Assembly: GCF_002019795.1 (NCBI RefSeq)
Contig: NZ_KV917381.1
Coordinates: forward strand, 3,194,068 to 3,258,067
DNA length: 64,000 nt
Direction: 5' to 3'
Source of the DNA: Bacillus alkalicellulosilyticus
Lineage (GTDB): Bacteria > Bacillota > Bacilli > Bacillales > Bacillaceae_F
The position numbers and the translations under genes were made by a program. This document shows, one piece after another, positions 37,620 to 46,467 of the stretch. Numbering within the stretch: the first letter of the stretch is position 1; each line of letters starts with the position of its first letter. The notes under the pieces were generated by a model. The model searched no databases and was not told the origin of the DNA. It saw only the letters and a program-made list of their open reading frames with translations.

Positions 37620-39809
37620 TTAGTTGGCAAATGTTTCTAATTCCTCTTGAGTTTCTTCCTCATTCTCTTCTTCCTCCGTAGTTCTTATTAGTTCGGAAGG
37701 CTCTCGTAATTCAACCTGTACATAATCACCTTCACGTACGGTACTGCCTGGACTAATATTCTGTTGGACCGTGAATCCTGCCCCAGTTGCATTCATTTGT
37801 AACTGAAGTAAATTTGATAGCTTCATTACATCTCGAAATGACCATCCAATGACATCAGGCATTGAAAACTTTTCACCTTCCGTTCGAATGAGTACTCTTT
37901 CACCGATCATGATATGTCTATCTGAAACAGGTTGTTGGTCGATAACTTTGTCCCCATTTCCAAAGACAAGGACTTCTAAGCCTTTTTCTTCTAACTCTTT
38001 TTTAACTTTTTTCGGGTCTTTCCCTTTATAGTTATCCAGTTGGATTCCTTGTTCTGATTGGTTCGTAATCTCTTCATAAGTTGGCGTTATATTTAAATAT
38101 TGCAAACTATGTTTCATAACTGTATTAAAAATCATAGAAACAGGAGCGGAACCGGACTCAACAGGTTTTAATTGCGGACGGTCAACTGCAACATATACGA
38201 CAACTTTAGGGTCATCTTTTGGTGCCATACCTAAAAAGGAAAAAATATTAACTCCATGCCCTTGTAAATATCCACCACCAGGAGCAGATATTTGAGCAGT
38301 ACCTGTTTTACCTATTACATCAAATCCTTCAATATAAAATGGACGCCCTGTTCCTGCGGGTTCTGTCACAACAGTTTCTAACAAATCCCTTACTTGTTTA
38401 GCTGTATCTTTACTAACTGGTTCACCAACTACTTCAGGTTCATTCGCTAAGATTATGCTACCGTCTGCTGGGTTTACGATTTTATCAATGACATAGGGCT
38501 TCATCATTTTCCCATTATTTGCAATGGCAGTCGCTGCTTGAATTTGTTGAATCGGCGTTACCGCAGAGTTTTGGCCAAAAGCAGTATAAGCTGCACCTAA
38601 ATTTGAAGAATCTGCAAGTAAGCTATCAACTTCATTCGGTAAATCTATCCCTGTTGGTTCAGCAAATCCAAATCGATTCAAATACGTAAAAAATGTATCT
38701 GGTCCAAGTTTTTCTAAACCCAATTTTACAAACGCTACATTTGAGGAACGTTGGAATCCTTCATTGAAATTTATTTTCCCCCACCCTCGACCTTGATTGT
38801 GATCAGATACAGCATTAGCTCCTAATTGATAACGACCAGACTGATATTCTTCCTCTCCGTTATAAACTCCTTCTTCAATCGCTGCAGCCAATGTAAATAC
38901 TTTCATCGTTGATCCTGGTTCAAAACGATCGGAGACAGCATAATTCAAATAGTTTGTAATTTCTTCATAGTGATTCGGGTTAAAGCTAGGTCGATTACTC
39001 ATCGCTAGTATTTGTCCTGTTTTCGGGTCAGCTACGATCGCTATCATACGTTCAGGAGAATACTCTTCATCTACTTTTGTCATGACTTGTTCGAGTGCCG
39101 TTTGAATATTTGAGTCAAACGTTAAGTAGACATCATCCCCATGCTTAGGAGGGTGTACATTTTCCTTAGGGTCAGGCAGCTTGATTCCACGTGGGTCACG
39201 CTGGTAGACGACATAGCCATCTTCTGCACGTAGATTTTCATCCAAGCTTAACTCAAGCCCCATTCGAGAGTTTTCCATATCCCGTTCTGTATACCCTATA
39301 ACATGAGACGCGTATGTTTGCTTAGGATAATAGCGTCGCGGTTCACGCCTAAAGAAGATTCCATCTAATTCTAACTCCTTTAATTCAGTCATTTTTTCAT
39401 GGCTCATATTTCTAGTACTTGGACCAAATTCAACTTGGAAACGGTCAGATGTTAGTAACTCTTCTATTTTTTCTACCGGCATTTCCACATGCTCAGCTAA
39501 TATACTTGCTGTTTTACTAGGATTTTTTACGTAATTGCTATAATTTTTATTCAGAACAGCATACATTGTATACGAACTTATTTCCTGCGCTAATGGACTT
39601 CCATTCCGGTCATAGATAGTCCCACGTTGACCTTCAATTACCGTCTTTTTGGTCCAATGTGATTCCGCTATTGCCTTTAAGTCTTGGCCCTCAATTTCAC
39701 TGTTGGCTTGGATGTATACAATCCTACCAAATAAAACTGAAAACATAATTAAAAAGAGAAACAAAAAAAGAACAGCTCTCTTGTTGGTTGTTGCCCGTTT
39801 TACTTGCAT
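37620..39809 (-). CDS. pbpB: Penicillin-binding protein 2B, division transpeptidase
   Basis: PBP2B is the essential septal class B PBP (FtsI). The 729-residue protein has a membrane anchor (AVLFLFLFLIMFSVLFGRIV), a dimerisation domain, SxxK in FEPGSTMKVF, SxN in RSSNVAFVKLG, KTG in VIGKTGTAQIS, and two C-terminal PASTA domains (from about residue 600 and ending near EPSEL), then a glutamate-rich tail. The ATG at 39809 is favoured (AGGA 10 nt upstream); an in-frame GTG three codons earlier abuts the AGGA. Confidence 0.96.
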   Translation of the reverse strand: MQVKRATTNKRAVLFLFLFLIMFSVLFGRIVYIQANSEIEGQDLKAIAESHWTKKTVIEGQRGTIYDRNGSPLAQEISSYTMYAVLNKNYSNYVKNPSKTASILAEHVEMPVEKIEELLTSDRFQVEFGPSTRNMSHEKMTELKELELDGIFFRREPRRYYPKQTYASHVIGYTERDMENSRMGLELSLDENLRAEDGYVVYQRDPRGIKLPDPKENVHPPKHGDDVYLTFDSNIQTALEQVMTKVDEEYSPERMIAIVADPKTGQILAMSNRPSFNPNHYEEITNYLNYAVSDRFEPGSTMKVFTLAAAIEEGVYNGEEEYQSGRYQLGANAVSDHNQGRGWGKINFNEGFQRSSNVAFVKLGLEKLGPDTFFTYLNRFGFAEPTGIDLPNEVDSLLADSSNLGAAYTAFGQNSAVTPIQQIQAATAIANNGKMMKPYVIDKIVNPADGSIILANEPEVVGEPVSKDTAKQVRDLLETVVTEPAGTGRPFYIEGFDVIGKTGTAQISAPGGGYLQGHGVNIFSFLGMAPKDDPKVVVYVAVDRPQLKPVESGSAPVSMIFNTVMKHSLQYLNITPTYEEITNQSEQGIQLDNYKGKDPKKVKKELEEKGLEVLVFGNGDKVIDQQPVSDRHIMIGERVLIRTEGEKFSMPDVIGWSFRDVMKLSNLLQLQMNATGAGFTVQQNISPGSTVREGDYVQVELREPSELIRTTEEEENEEETQEELETFAN

Positions 39810-39926
39810 ACCATTCACATCCTGTTTGCCTCATTTTTTGAGCTTGTCTATGTTTCTATCGGCAGTTTCATTGAATAATTCCTGTGTTTACAGTAAAACC
39901 ATCTATGATTTTCTAATTTTCTTAAG

Positions 39927-39955
39927 AAAAACTAGTTCGCACGCGAACTAGTTTT
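39927..39955 (-). terminator. Strong terminator-like stem between ftsL and pbpB
   Basis: Perfect 13-bp stem (39955-39943 with 39940-39928), 2-nt loop, followed by TTTTTC on the minus strand. It overlaps the ftsL stop codon. It should reduce transcription from ftsL into pbpB. Confidence 0.75.
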
Positions 39956-40310
39956 GGATAACTTTAACTTTATTATCATCTAATGACATGCCTAGCTCTT
40001 CAGTTGCAATGTCTAGAATACGGTCAGGTCGACTCAATTCAATGACTTGAAGCCTTAAGCCATCATTCACTTGTTCTTGTTGTAAAATCGATTGCTCAAG
40101 AACATGAATATCTCTGTTAACTGCATATGTTGATACTTGGTTAACCACAAAGAAAAGTACCGCACATGTGAACGCTAAAAACATCATTGCAATTATTCCT
40201 TTTTCTCCTTTAGTAATTTTCTTTCTTACTTTAGGAGTAACAGGCTTTTGTTGTTGTACTTGTTGTTTCTTTTCTTTTGGTAATTGATATTGTCTTGCTA
40301 CATTACTCAT
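39948..40310 (-). CDS. ftsL: Cell division protein FtsL
   Basis: A 120-residue bitopic division protein: basic cytosolic N-terminus, one span (GIIAMMFLAFTCAVLFFVV) and an extracellular leucine-zipper coiled coil (about 65-95). FtsL with DivIC and DivIB activates PBP2B-FtsW; in B. subtilis it is unstable and rate-limiting. Recognised by size, layout and position between rsmH and pbpB. Confidence 0.93.
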   Translation of the reverse strand: MSNVARQYQLPKEKKQQVQQQKPVTPKVRKKITKGEKGIIAMMFLAFTCAVLFFVVNQVSTYAVNRDIHVLEQSILQQEQVNDGLRLQVIELSRPDRILDIATEELGMSLDDNKVKVIQN

Positions 40311-40329
40311 TTTTATCCCCCCTCGTTAT

Positions 40330-41262
40330 TTATGCCTTCTCTATAATTCGTAACTTAGCTGAACGTGATCGGTTGTTATGCTCTAACTCCTGTTCACTTG
40401 GAGCAATAGGTTTTCTTGTTACCAGTTTAAACTTAGGTTTGTATTCCTCTGGAATGACAGGAAGCCCTGGTGGTAATTCAGGTCCGGTACTCTGTTCTTT
40501 CATCATTTCCTTACAAATTCTATCTTCTAGTGAATGGAACGTAATGACTGCGATCCGACCTTTACTTTCTAACAAGTCGAATGAATCAGCTAATGCTTCC
40601 TCAAATGCCCCTAATTCATCATTTACTGCTATTCGAATCGCTTGAAAAATCCGCTTAGCCGGATGCCCACCTTTTCTTCGAGCTGGTGCTGGAATCGCTT
40701 CTTTAATTAAGTCCACTAATTCTCCTGTGGTCGTAATCGGTTTTGTATCGCGAGCATTTTCAATTTTTCGAGCAATTTGTTTTGAAAACTTCTCCTCGCC
40801 GTATTTGAAAAATATCGAGACGAGTCTTGAATATTCCCATTCATTTACTACTTCATAAGCAGACAGTGGAGCGGTTTGGTCCATACGCATATCTAACTTT
40901 GCGTCTTGGTGATAACTAAACCCCCTACTACCTTCATCAAGTTGTGGTGATGAAACCCCTAAATCAAACAAAATTCCATCTACCTTTGTGATGTTCCGTT
41001 TACGCAATTCTTCTTTTATGTAACGGAAATTGCTTTTAATTAACGTAAACTGACCAGCATATGGAGATAATCGTTGTTTAGCATTATCCAAGGCTACATC
41101 ATCCTGATCAAAGGCAAATAAATGACCATCTTTTGAAAGTTTAGAAAGTAATAATTCACTATGACCAGCACCACCAAGGGTACAATCAACATAAATTCCA
41201 TCTTCTTTAACATTAAGACCATCTACAGATTCTTCTTTAAGGACGGTAACGTGTTCAAACAT
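40330..41262 (-). CDS. rsmH: 16S rRNA m4C1402 methyltransferase
   Basis: RsmH (MraW) methylates N4 of C1402 in the 16S decoding site using SAM. The 310-residue protein has the SAM loop [53 protein letters not shown], and [11 protein letters not shown]. The ATG at 41262 ([11 protein letters not shown]) has GAAGGTG 6 nt upstream and gives the family start. An ATG at 41301 is not supported. Confidence 0.97.
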   Translation of the reverse strand: MFEHVTVLKEESVDGLNVKEDGIYVDCTLGGAGHSELLLSKLSKDGHLFAFDQDDVALDNAKQRLSPYAGQFTLIKSNFRYIKEELRKRNITKVDGILFDLGVSSPQLDEGSRGFSYHQDAKLDMRMDQTAPLSAYEVVNEWEYSRLVSIFFKYGEEKFSKQIARKIENARDTKPITTTGELVDLIKEAIPAPARRKGGHPAKRIFQAIRIAVNDELGAFEEALADSFDLLESKGRIAVITFHSLEDRICKEMMKEQSTGPELPPGLPVIPEEYKPKFKLVTRKPIAPSEQELEHNNRSRSAKLRIIEKA

Positions 41263-41290
41263 GTATACACCTTCTTTTGTTGAATCTCTT

Positions 41291-41722
41291 TTACAAATCA
41301 AAATCTACGATGTTTTCTGCAATTTCACTAAATGATTCTTCAGATTCAGCAAAATATTCTTCCCAAATCCCTTTACTCCAAATTTCCACTCGGTTAGATA
41401 CACCGATCACAACACATTCCTTCTCAAGTTCAGCAAATTCTCTAAGTGGGGATACTATATTTACTCTCCCCTGTTTGTCCAATTCGCATTCGGTAGCACC
41501 TGAGAAGAAAAATCGAGTAAAGGCTCTAGCATCTTTTTTGGTAAAAGGAAGTGATTTTAATTTATTCTCCATTTGAGTCCACTCTTCTTGGGGATAGACA
41601 AATAAACAGCGATCAAGTCCACGTGTAATGACAAAAGAATCGCCTAATTCATCGCGGAACTTAGCTGGTATGATAAGTCGACCTTTTTCATCTACATTAT
41701 GCCGATACTCTCCCATAAACAT
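41291..41722 (-). CDS. mraZ: Transcriptional regulator MraZ
   Basis: MraZ is an AbrB-fold repressor of the dcw cluster. The 143-residue protein has two MraZ repeats, [20 protein letters not shown] and [20 protein letters not shown]. It is the first gene of the cluster. The ATG at 41722 gives the normal family length and has GGGAGG 10 nt upstream; a longer reading to 41743 starts inside that site. Operator-like repeats lie 37-62 bp upstream of the start. Confidence 0.96.
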   Translation of the reverse strand: MFMGEYRHNVDEKGRLIIPAKFRDELGDSFVITRGLDRCLFVYPQEEWTQMENKLKSLPFTKKDARAFTRFFFSGATECELDKQGRVNIVSPLREFAELEKECVVIGVSNRVEIWSKGIWEEYFAESEESFSEIAENIVDFDL

Positions 41723-41758
41723 AATGTACTCATCCTCCCCCACTTCCTACCTATAATC

Positions 41759-41784
41759 TACCACATCGCTCCACTTTGTACCAC
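41759..41784 (-). promoter_or_regulatory. MraZ-box operator: three GTGG repeats
   Basis: On the minus strand GTGGTA (41784-41779), GTGGAG (41774-41769) and GTGGTA (41764-41759) recur every 10 bp, with 4-bp spacers. MraZ proteins are known to bind several phased direct repeats with a TGG/GTG core just upstream of mraZ. A further GTGGGG lies at 41743-41738. The promoter itself could not be resolved. Confidence 0.75.
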
Positions 41785-41807
41785 TAAAATTTCATTTCTA
41801 TACAAAA

Positions 41808-41838
41808 TAAAAAAATCCTGCATTTTCCACAGGATTTT
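41808..41838 (-). terminator. Terminator-like stem between mraZ promoter region and bshC
   Basis: Stem AAAATCCTG/CAGGATTTT (41838-41830 with 41820-41812) followed by a U run on the minus strand, after the bshC stop. It isolates bshC from the dcw cluster. Confidence 0.85.
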
Positions 41839-41866
41839 TTAAAAACTTTTAAATATATACGTCTAT

Positions 41867-43483
41867 TTACACATAAATGAATTTATGAACTCCATCACTC
41901 GGCAAGTTAAGCTCTTTTGTCCTAGTTATAAAATCCTCACCAAATGCATTGAGAAAGTAAAAAATATGAAAGACCCTTTCTTGCGGGCTCTGAAGTGGGT
42001 ACAGTTTACTCTCCACTTCATCAAACTTATTTAGTTCTGATTCATACTTATTTCGAATCCTCTTTTCGATTTTCTCGCTGACAGTATCAATTTGCGAAAG
42101 AAGGAATTCGAGATTTTTAGTGGCTAGTTGTACAGAAGTGACATCAATATCATCAGCGAATTGTCTAAGCGGTTCATGAGCTTTACCAACATTTTGTTTA
42201 ACTTGTTCGCTGACAGATTTGATTTCAAATTTATTTTGGTTTTGATACCACTCTTCCCTAAGAACACTCATCTTGTTTGAAAACACATCAGCCTCTGAAA
42301 TTTGATTGTCACTCATCCATTTTTCCGTTTTTCGGTCAATAAGTGTCAGCGAAATTCTCGGAACAAGAGGAGGTATCTTAAAAGAATACTCATTGAACAC
42401 CTTTTTTAACGTTGCCCAATAAGCAATTTCACCAGGACCTGCCACAAAAGCGAGAACAGGTAATAAAAATTCCTGCATTAAAGGTCTTGTCACGACGTTA
42501 TTGCTCAGTGATTCTGGATTTTTTTCGGCAACCATTTTCAACTCGTCTAGTGTAAAAAATTTTCGATGAGTTTTATATAAATGACCCTCTTTTACAATTC
42601 GTTCTCTTTTTCCATTCTCAACAAAAAATAAGTTCGTATTACTTGGGTCAATTTCTACAGGGTTTCCATAACCCGCTCTTTCTAACTCAGTAGCTTGTTG
42701 AATAAAATTGTCTTGCAGTTTTTGATTATCTTCGACTAACTTAACAAAGAACTGCTTTTCTAACTGTCTGATTTCGGAATGAGCTGAATCCAACACCAGG
42801 AGTCCTTCTTCACGAAACATCCATGAAATGATTTCCGCAAAAAAATCAACGAATGTATGAGATCGCTTCATTAACTCCAAAACGATAGATAATAAATCAT
42901 GGGTATGTTCTGTCTCCGGTAAGCCATTAAAGATACTCCTCACCCATTCACTTGTTACCTCATGGTCAAGTTGTAATGAAGAAAGCATCGTTTTAAGGTC
43001 ATGTTTTTGCGTTACTTTACTTTTGGTCATTTTGTTTTTTTCTAATTGAAACAAATGATTTACTTCTTCGAAATCATGGTCCTCTCCGGCAATCCAAAAT
43101 AGCGGAACGACAGGAACTCCTAATCTTACTTCCTGCTCCTTTGCAAGTTGGATGACAGAAAGCGCTTTATAAATGGTATATGCTGGTCCGGTTAAAAGAC
43201 CTGGTTGTTGTCCACCAACAACAATTAAACTATTATCATCCTTTAGTTTTTCGAGTTGGTGTAACGCGGCGTCGTGATACTTTAGCTTTTTATGATACGA
43301 GGCTAACACTGTTGCTAGCTCCTGCCGTTGATATGTACGAGATTGCAATTCTTTCTGGCGCCTTTCGAATACCCCTTCCTCCTGATAGTCATAATCAAAA
43401 AATGGATATAACTTTTCTCTTTTTTTATTATAATCATGAGCTAGTTTAGAGGTGGGTGAAAGTGGACAGTCTTTCACTATCAT
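41867..43483 (-). CDS. bshC: Bacillithiol biosynthesis cysteine-adding enzyme
   Basis: BshC joins cysteine to GlcN-malate, the last step of bacillithiol synthesis. The 538-residue protein has the nucleotide-binding-type core (VVGGQQPGLLTGPAYTIYKA), VPLFWIAGEDHDFEEVNHLF and a C-terminal coiled coil, as in the family. The ATG at 43483 (MIVKDCPLSP) follows GGAAAGGG. It sits between panE/DUF3397 and mraZ, the position of B. subtilis yllA. Confidence 0.94.
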   Translation of the reverse strand: MIVKDCPLSPTSKLAHDYNKKREKLYPFFDYDYQEEGVFERRQKELQSRTYQRQELATVLASYHKKLKYHDAALHQLEKLKDDNSLIVVGGQQPGLLTGPAYTIYKALSVIQLAKEQEVRLGVPVVPLFWIAGEDHDFEEVNHLFQLEKNKMTKSKVTQKHDLKTMLSSLQLDHEVTSEWVRSIFNGLPETEHTHDLLSIVLELMKRSHTFVDFFAEIISWMFREEGLLVLDSAHSEIRQLEKQFFVKLVEDNQKLQDNFIQQATELERAGYGNPVEIDPSNTNLFFVENGKRERIVKEGHLYKTHRKFFTLDELKMVAEKNPESLSNNVVTRPLMQEFLLPVLAFVAGPGEIAYWATLKKVFNEYSFKIPPLVPRISLTLIDRKTEKWMSDNQISEADVFSNKMSVLREEWYQNQNKFEIKSVSEQVKQNVGKAHEPLRQFADDIDVTSVQLATKNLEFLLSQIDTVSEKIEKRIRNKYESELNKFDEVESKLYPLQSPQERVFHIFYFLNAFGEDFITRTKELNLPSDGVHKFIYV

Positions 43484-43558
43484 ATAGAAACGCCCTTTCC
43501 AATATTGTAAGTGGTTTGTATTATAACAAAGAAAAAGGCAACAAACCAACTAACATGC

Positions 43559-43942
43559 TCAACTGTTCAAAACAGACAAGAAAACACCATATACACTAAG
43601 CACGATATATAACATAAAGAAAAATAAAAAATTAAATCTCCAAATGCCTTTTATTAATTTTCCTGGTTGAATGTCGTTTTGAGTCTTCCAATGGATCACT
43701 GTAAATCCTATTGCTATGAGTAAAAAGAAAATGATAAGTAACCACAATAATGAGCTTTTCCATAATTCATACATTATAAAATAAACGGCGGTCATAAAAA
43801 ATATTGAGGAGAGGTCTGAGGCTACTCGTACAGAAGTTGGCCTGCTTCTTGTTTTCTTTAATGTAATCATATACACAAAAAACCAACCTAACAATGGCAT
43901 TGTAATGACAGTAGCGATTATTGCTGCAATAAAAGTACTCAC
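43559..43942 (-). CDS. DUF3397 membrane protein
   Basis: A 127-residue protein with about four hydrophobic segments (IAAIIATVITMPLLGWFFVY, LLWLLIIFFLLIAIGFTVI, FLFFFMLYIVLSVYGVFL). It resembles the DUF3397 family found beside bshC and panE in many bacilli. The ATG overlaps the panE stop by 4 bp. Function unknown. Confidence 0.8.
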   Translation of the reverse strand: MSTFIAAIIATVITMPLLGWFFVYMITLKKTRSRPTSVRVASDLSSIFFMTAVYFIMYELWKSSLLWLLIIFFLLIAIGFTVIHWKTQNDIQPGKLIKGIWRFNFLFFFMLYIVLSVYGVFLSVLNS

Positions 43943-44844
43943 ATCTTCTCCTCATTTCTTTCTAATTTTTTTATCGTTTGGTACAGTGTTTCTATTTTAC
44001 TTGTTTTCACCGGTAATCCTCTTCCCTGTTCGAGAAGATATCCTAGGATGGCATCAATTTCGGTTTGCTTATTGTTTTCTATATCTTGTAGCATAGATGA
44101 TTTATTTTGGCTTGTTTTCTGACAAACTTCCAATACATATTCCCATAAGCCTTTACTTTCTGTGAATTGAAGTACATCAATAACTTCCGTATATAACTCT
44201 TTCATTTCAGTAAGGAGAGAATCTTGTTCAATTAGCTCTCCATTTTTAACCTTATAAATTGCCGTTAATGGATTAATAAGAGCATTTACCACAAGCTTTT
44301 TTTTCATAACAAAAAGCCAGTCTCTTATTTTTTCACTAGTAAATCCATTAGCAGATAAGGTATTCCAAATCATTTGAAAATCTTTAGTTCCCTTTACTTG
44401 TCCAATACGGAGTGTCCCTTTACCCGTGTGAATCACTTCTGTGCCCGATATTCTTAACGCTCCATGATCTAAAACTCCAACCAAGATGTCATCAATTATT
44501 GTTTGTTCTAGGAGTGACAGATGAGACATTCCATTTTGAAGAAATACAAGTGGAGGAGGAGATTGATTATTTTTTAAAATTTCCGAAACAACAAAAGGTA
44601 AAATCGATTGCTTGACTGCGATAAATATAAGGTCATAGTTTCCACTCGATGAATCGGAAAATAAATAAGCTTGGATTGGATAGTGAACCATTTCTTCTTC
44701 CTTAAAAAGGGTGATCCCCTTCATATTTATATCTTCTGCTTGCTTTATTGTTCTTGTTAAAATCGTAACAGAGTAACCCGCTTTATAACTATACGCCGCT
44801 AAAAGAAGTCCAACTGCTCCCCCACCGATAATTCCGATCCTCAT
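43939..44844 (-). CDS. panE: 2-dehydropantoate 2-reductase
   Basis: An NADPH-dependent reductase of pantothenate synthesis (B. subtilis ylbQ position). The 301-residue protein has the Rossmann motif GIIGGGAVGLLLAAY, FIAVKQ, FLQNGMSH and the C-terminal catalytic segment VVNALINPLTAIYKVKNGEL with Lys and Asn. Because family members also act on other keto acids, the substrate is inferred. An extended -10 (TGCTACAAT) lies about 45 nt upstream. Confidence 0.88.
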   Translation of the reverse strand: MRIGIIGGGAVGLLLAAYSYKAGYSVTILTRTIKQAEDINMKGITLFKEEEMVHYPIQAYLFSDSSSGNYDLIFIAVKQSILPFVVSEILKNNQSPPPLVFLQNGMSHLSLLEQTIIDDILVGVLDHGALRISGTEVIHTGKGTLRIGQVKGTKDFQMIWNTLSANGFTSEKIRDWLFVMKKKLVVNALINPLTAIYKVKNGELIEQDSLLTEMKELYTEVIDVLQFTESKGLWEYVLEVCQKTSQNKSSMLQDIENNKQTEIDAILGYLLEQGRGLPVKTSKIETLYQTIKKLERNEEKM

Positions 44845-45109
44845 AAAAACCTTCCTTTTGTACCATTAGTATTGTACTAAAATTGTAGCATAGAACAGGC
44901 TCAAGGAATATCATTTATTTTCCATTTGCAATCTTTAACATAGAGCATGTATAGAAGGTACTATACAGGAATATATTGTTTTAATGGCTACCCGTTTAAG
45001 TAGCTCTGAACACTTTTGAAATAAAGGTAGTTTATAAAGGTAAAACGCTTTCATTTGCTTTTAGTCTGCTATATAGTATAGGCGAACACTTTGGTTAGGA
45101 GGGGTTTAT
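44845..45109. other. Divergent intergenic region panE / ylbP
   Basis: 265 bp holding the start regions of both genes. On the minus strand TGCTACAAT is a plausible extended -10 for panE. On the plus strand TATAGT at about 45075 lies before ylbP without a good -35. No reading frame is supported. Confidence 0.4.
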
Positions 45110-45580
45110 ATGGATGTTAAGGTAGAACGACTAGTCATAAATTATAAAACATTAGAAGAATTTGAGAATTTTCAGGAATATGGCGCAGCAGAGTTGTCTA
45201 TGAAAGAGGACTTACAGGAAAATATCATTGAAAACGATAGTGAGTCTCCATTTTACGGCATCTACTTTGGAAATAAGTTAGTAGCCCGAATGAGCCTCTA
45301 TCGAATTGAGGCAAAGTATGATCGTTATTTCGATCCACCACAAGATTACTTAGAATTATGGAAACTAGAAGTCCTTGGACCCTACCAGGGGAAGGGCTAT
45401 GGGCGAGTACTCGTTGATTACGCAAAAAGTATTAATTTACCAATAAAAACCAATGCAAGACAAAGGTCTAATTCTTTTTGGGGGAAGATGGGCTTTGAAG
45501 CTGTGACATACCAGCCTGAAAGAGACCGCGGCGAAAGTCCTTATGTTTGGTATCCTGCCGGTGTTGGGGAACAAGAGTGA
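45110..45580 (+). CDS. ylbP: GNAT N-acetyltransferase YlbP
   Basis: A 156-residue GNAT-fold acetyltransferase of the YlbP type. The acetyl-CoA motif LWKLEVLGPYQGKGYGRVLV is clear, and NSFWGKMGFEAV is the usual C-terminal strand-helix. Substrate unknown. It stands alone on the plus strand between panE and rsfA, with TTAGGAGGGG before the ATG. Confidence 0.9.
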   Translation: MDVKVERLVINYKTLEEFENFQEYGAAELSMKEDLQENIIENDSESPFYGIYFGNKLVARMSLYRIEAKYDRYFDPPQDYLELWKLEVLGPYQGKGYGRVLVDYAKSINLPIKTNARQRSNSFWGKMGFEAVTYQPERDRGESPYVWYPAGVGEQE

Positions 45581-45594
45581 AAACAGACCAAAAC

Positions 45595-45630
45595 GAGGGT
45601 GAGACAAATGGTAACGTTTGTCTCACCCTC
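45595..45630. repeat. Hairpin repeat of the GGTGAGACA family after ylbP
   Basis: Perfect 14-bp arms (45595-45608 and 45617-45630, GAGGGTGAGACAAA and complement) around an 8-nt loop. There is no real U tract on either side. It resembles the stems at 53303-53344 and 60661-60697, so it is probably a copy of a dispersed terminator-like repeat. Confidence 0.65.
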
Positions 45631-45654
45631 TTAGCGATGTGCGAAGTGGTTTTT

Positions 45655-45680
45655 AAAAAACCTGCTACGCATGTAGCAGG
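45655..45680 (-). terminator. Terminator after rsfA
   Basis: Stem CCTGCTAC/GTAGCAGG (45680-45673 with 45668-45661), 4-nt loop, followed by T6 on the minus strand. Confidence 0.85.
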
Positions 45681-45729
45681 CTTGTAAAAGAGTCAACCAC
45701 TGAAATCAAATCAATGGTCGTACTGTCCC

Positions 45730-46359
45730 TTACTTAGATTTAGAAAGCTTACTTTCATCTTCAACAATGATTGACATCTTTCTAGCTCTATCCATAATTC
45801 CAATTAATGAACGATAATCTTCATTAATGATGTCCTTTTCTTTTTTCAAACTTTCAATTTCTTTTTCAATTTTACGATTTTTCTCTTTTAACTGAGCAAT
45901 TTCATTTCTTAGTGCTTCATTATCTTTTTCTAATTGCTGCTGTTCCACTGATTTTCCAGAAACAGACGTTAAATAGTCAATGACATCTTTCATCGTAATC
46001 GTTTTTGAAACGGTTTCTACCTCAACAGTAGGTTCTACGAGTTCTTCTTGAATCTCTTCAACATTTTCTTGTTCTATTGTTTGTTCTGCGGCAACCTCAG
46101 TAAGGTATACTTCCTGATTTTCTTGAGGCTGTTTTGTTTTCTTTCGTTGTTTCTTAGCTAAAGTGATAGCTGCCTCATACTTTTTTCGTATCGCTGAGTT
46201 CCAACGAAAGCCACAAGCCGCTGATGTGCGTGATAGTCTTTGTCCTACTTCCTCAAATGCTGCCAATTGTGTGCTTCCTTCTCTAATATGTCTAAGTACA
46301 ACCTCTGCTAGAATTAAATCTTCATCGCTGCTCCAGGCATCTTGACGAACCGTTGACAT
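45730..46359 (-). CDS. rsfA: Prespore-specific regulator RsfA
   Basis: RsfA modulates sigma-F-dependent genes in the forespore. The 209-residue protein has an N-terminal Myb/SANT-like DNA-binding domain (WSSDEDLILAEVVLRHIREG, TSAACGFRWNSAIRKKYEAA), an acidic linker, and a coiled coil (about 130-190). Start MSTVRQDAW with TTAGGAGGG upstream. A forespore-type promoter lies 72 bp upstream, in keeping with sigma-F control in B. subtilis. Confidence 0.94.
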   Translation of the reverse strand: MSTVRQDAWSSDEDLILAEVVLRHIREGSTQLAAFEEVGQRLSRTSAACGFRWNSAIRKKYEAAITLAKKQRKKTKQPQENQEVYLTEVAAEQTIEQENVEEIQEELVEPTVEVETVSKTITMKDVIDYLTSVSGKSVEQQQLEKDNEALRNEIAQLKEKNRKIEKEIESLKKEKDIINEDYRSLIGIMDRARKMSIIVEDESKLSKSK

Positions 46360-46430
46360 GCAATCCCTCCTAATTGTCTTTTGTCTATAATATGCATTTA
46401 CTAGACAAGATAGACTCTCTTCTATTAAAG

Positions 46431-46460
46431 GATTATGTCCCCGATGAAAAAAATATATTC
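46431..46460 (-). promoter_or_regulatory. Possible sigma-F/sigma-G promoter of rsfA
   Basis: GAATA (46460-46456), 15-bp spacer and GGACATAATC (46440-46431). The -10 fits GGnnAnAnT. Expected because B. subtilis rsfA is a sigma-F gene. Confidence 0.5.
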
Positions 46461-46467
46461 AATTTCT

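Noticed and set aside
41867-43549. bshC start at 43549
   Set aside because: The extra 22 residues (MVCCLFLCYNTN...) have no conserved look and no ribosome-binding site; MIVKDCPLSP at 43483 does.
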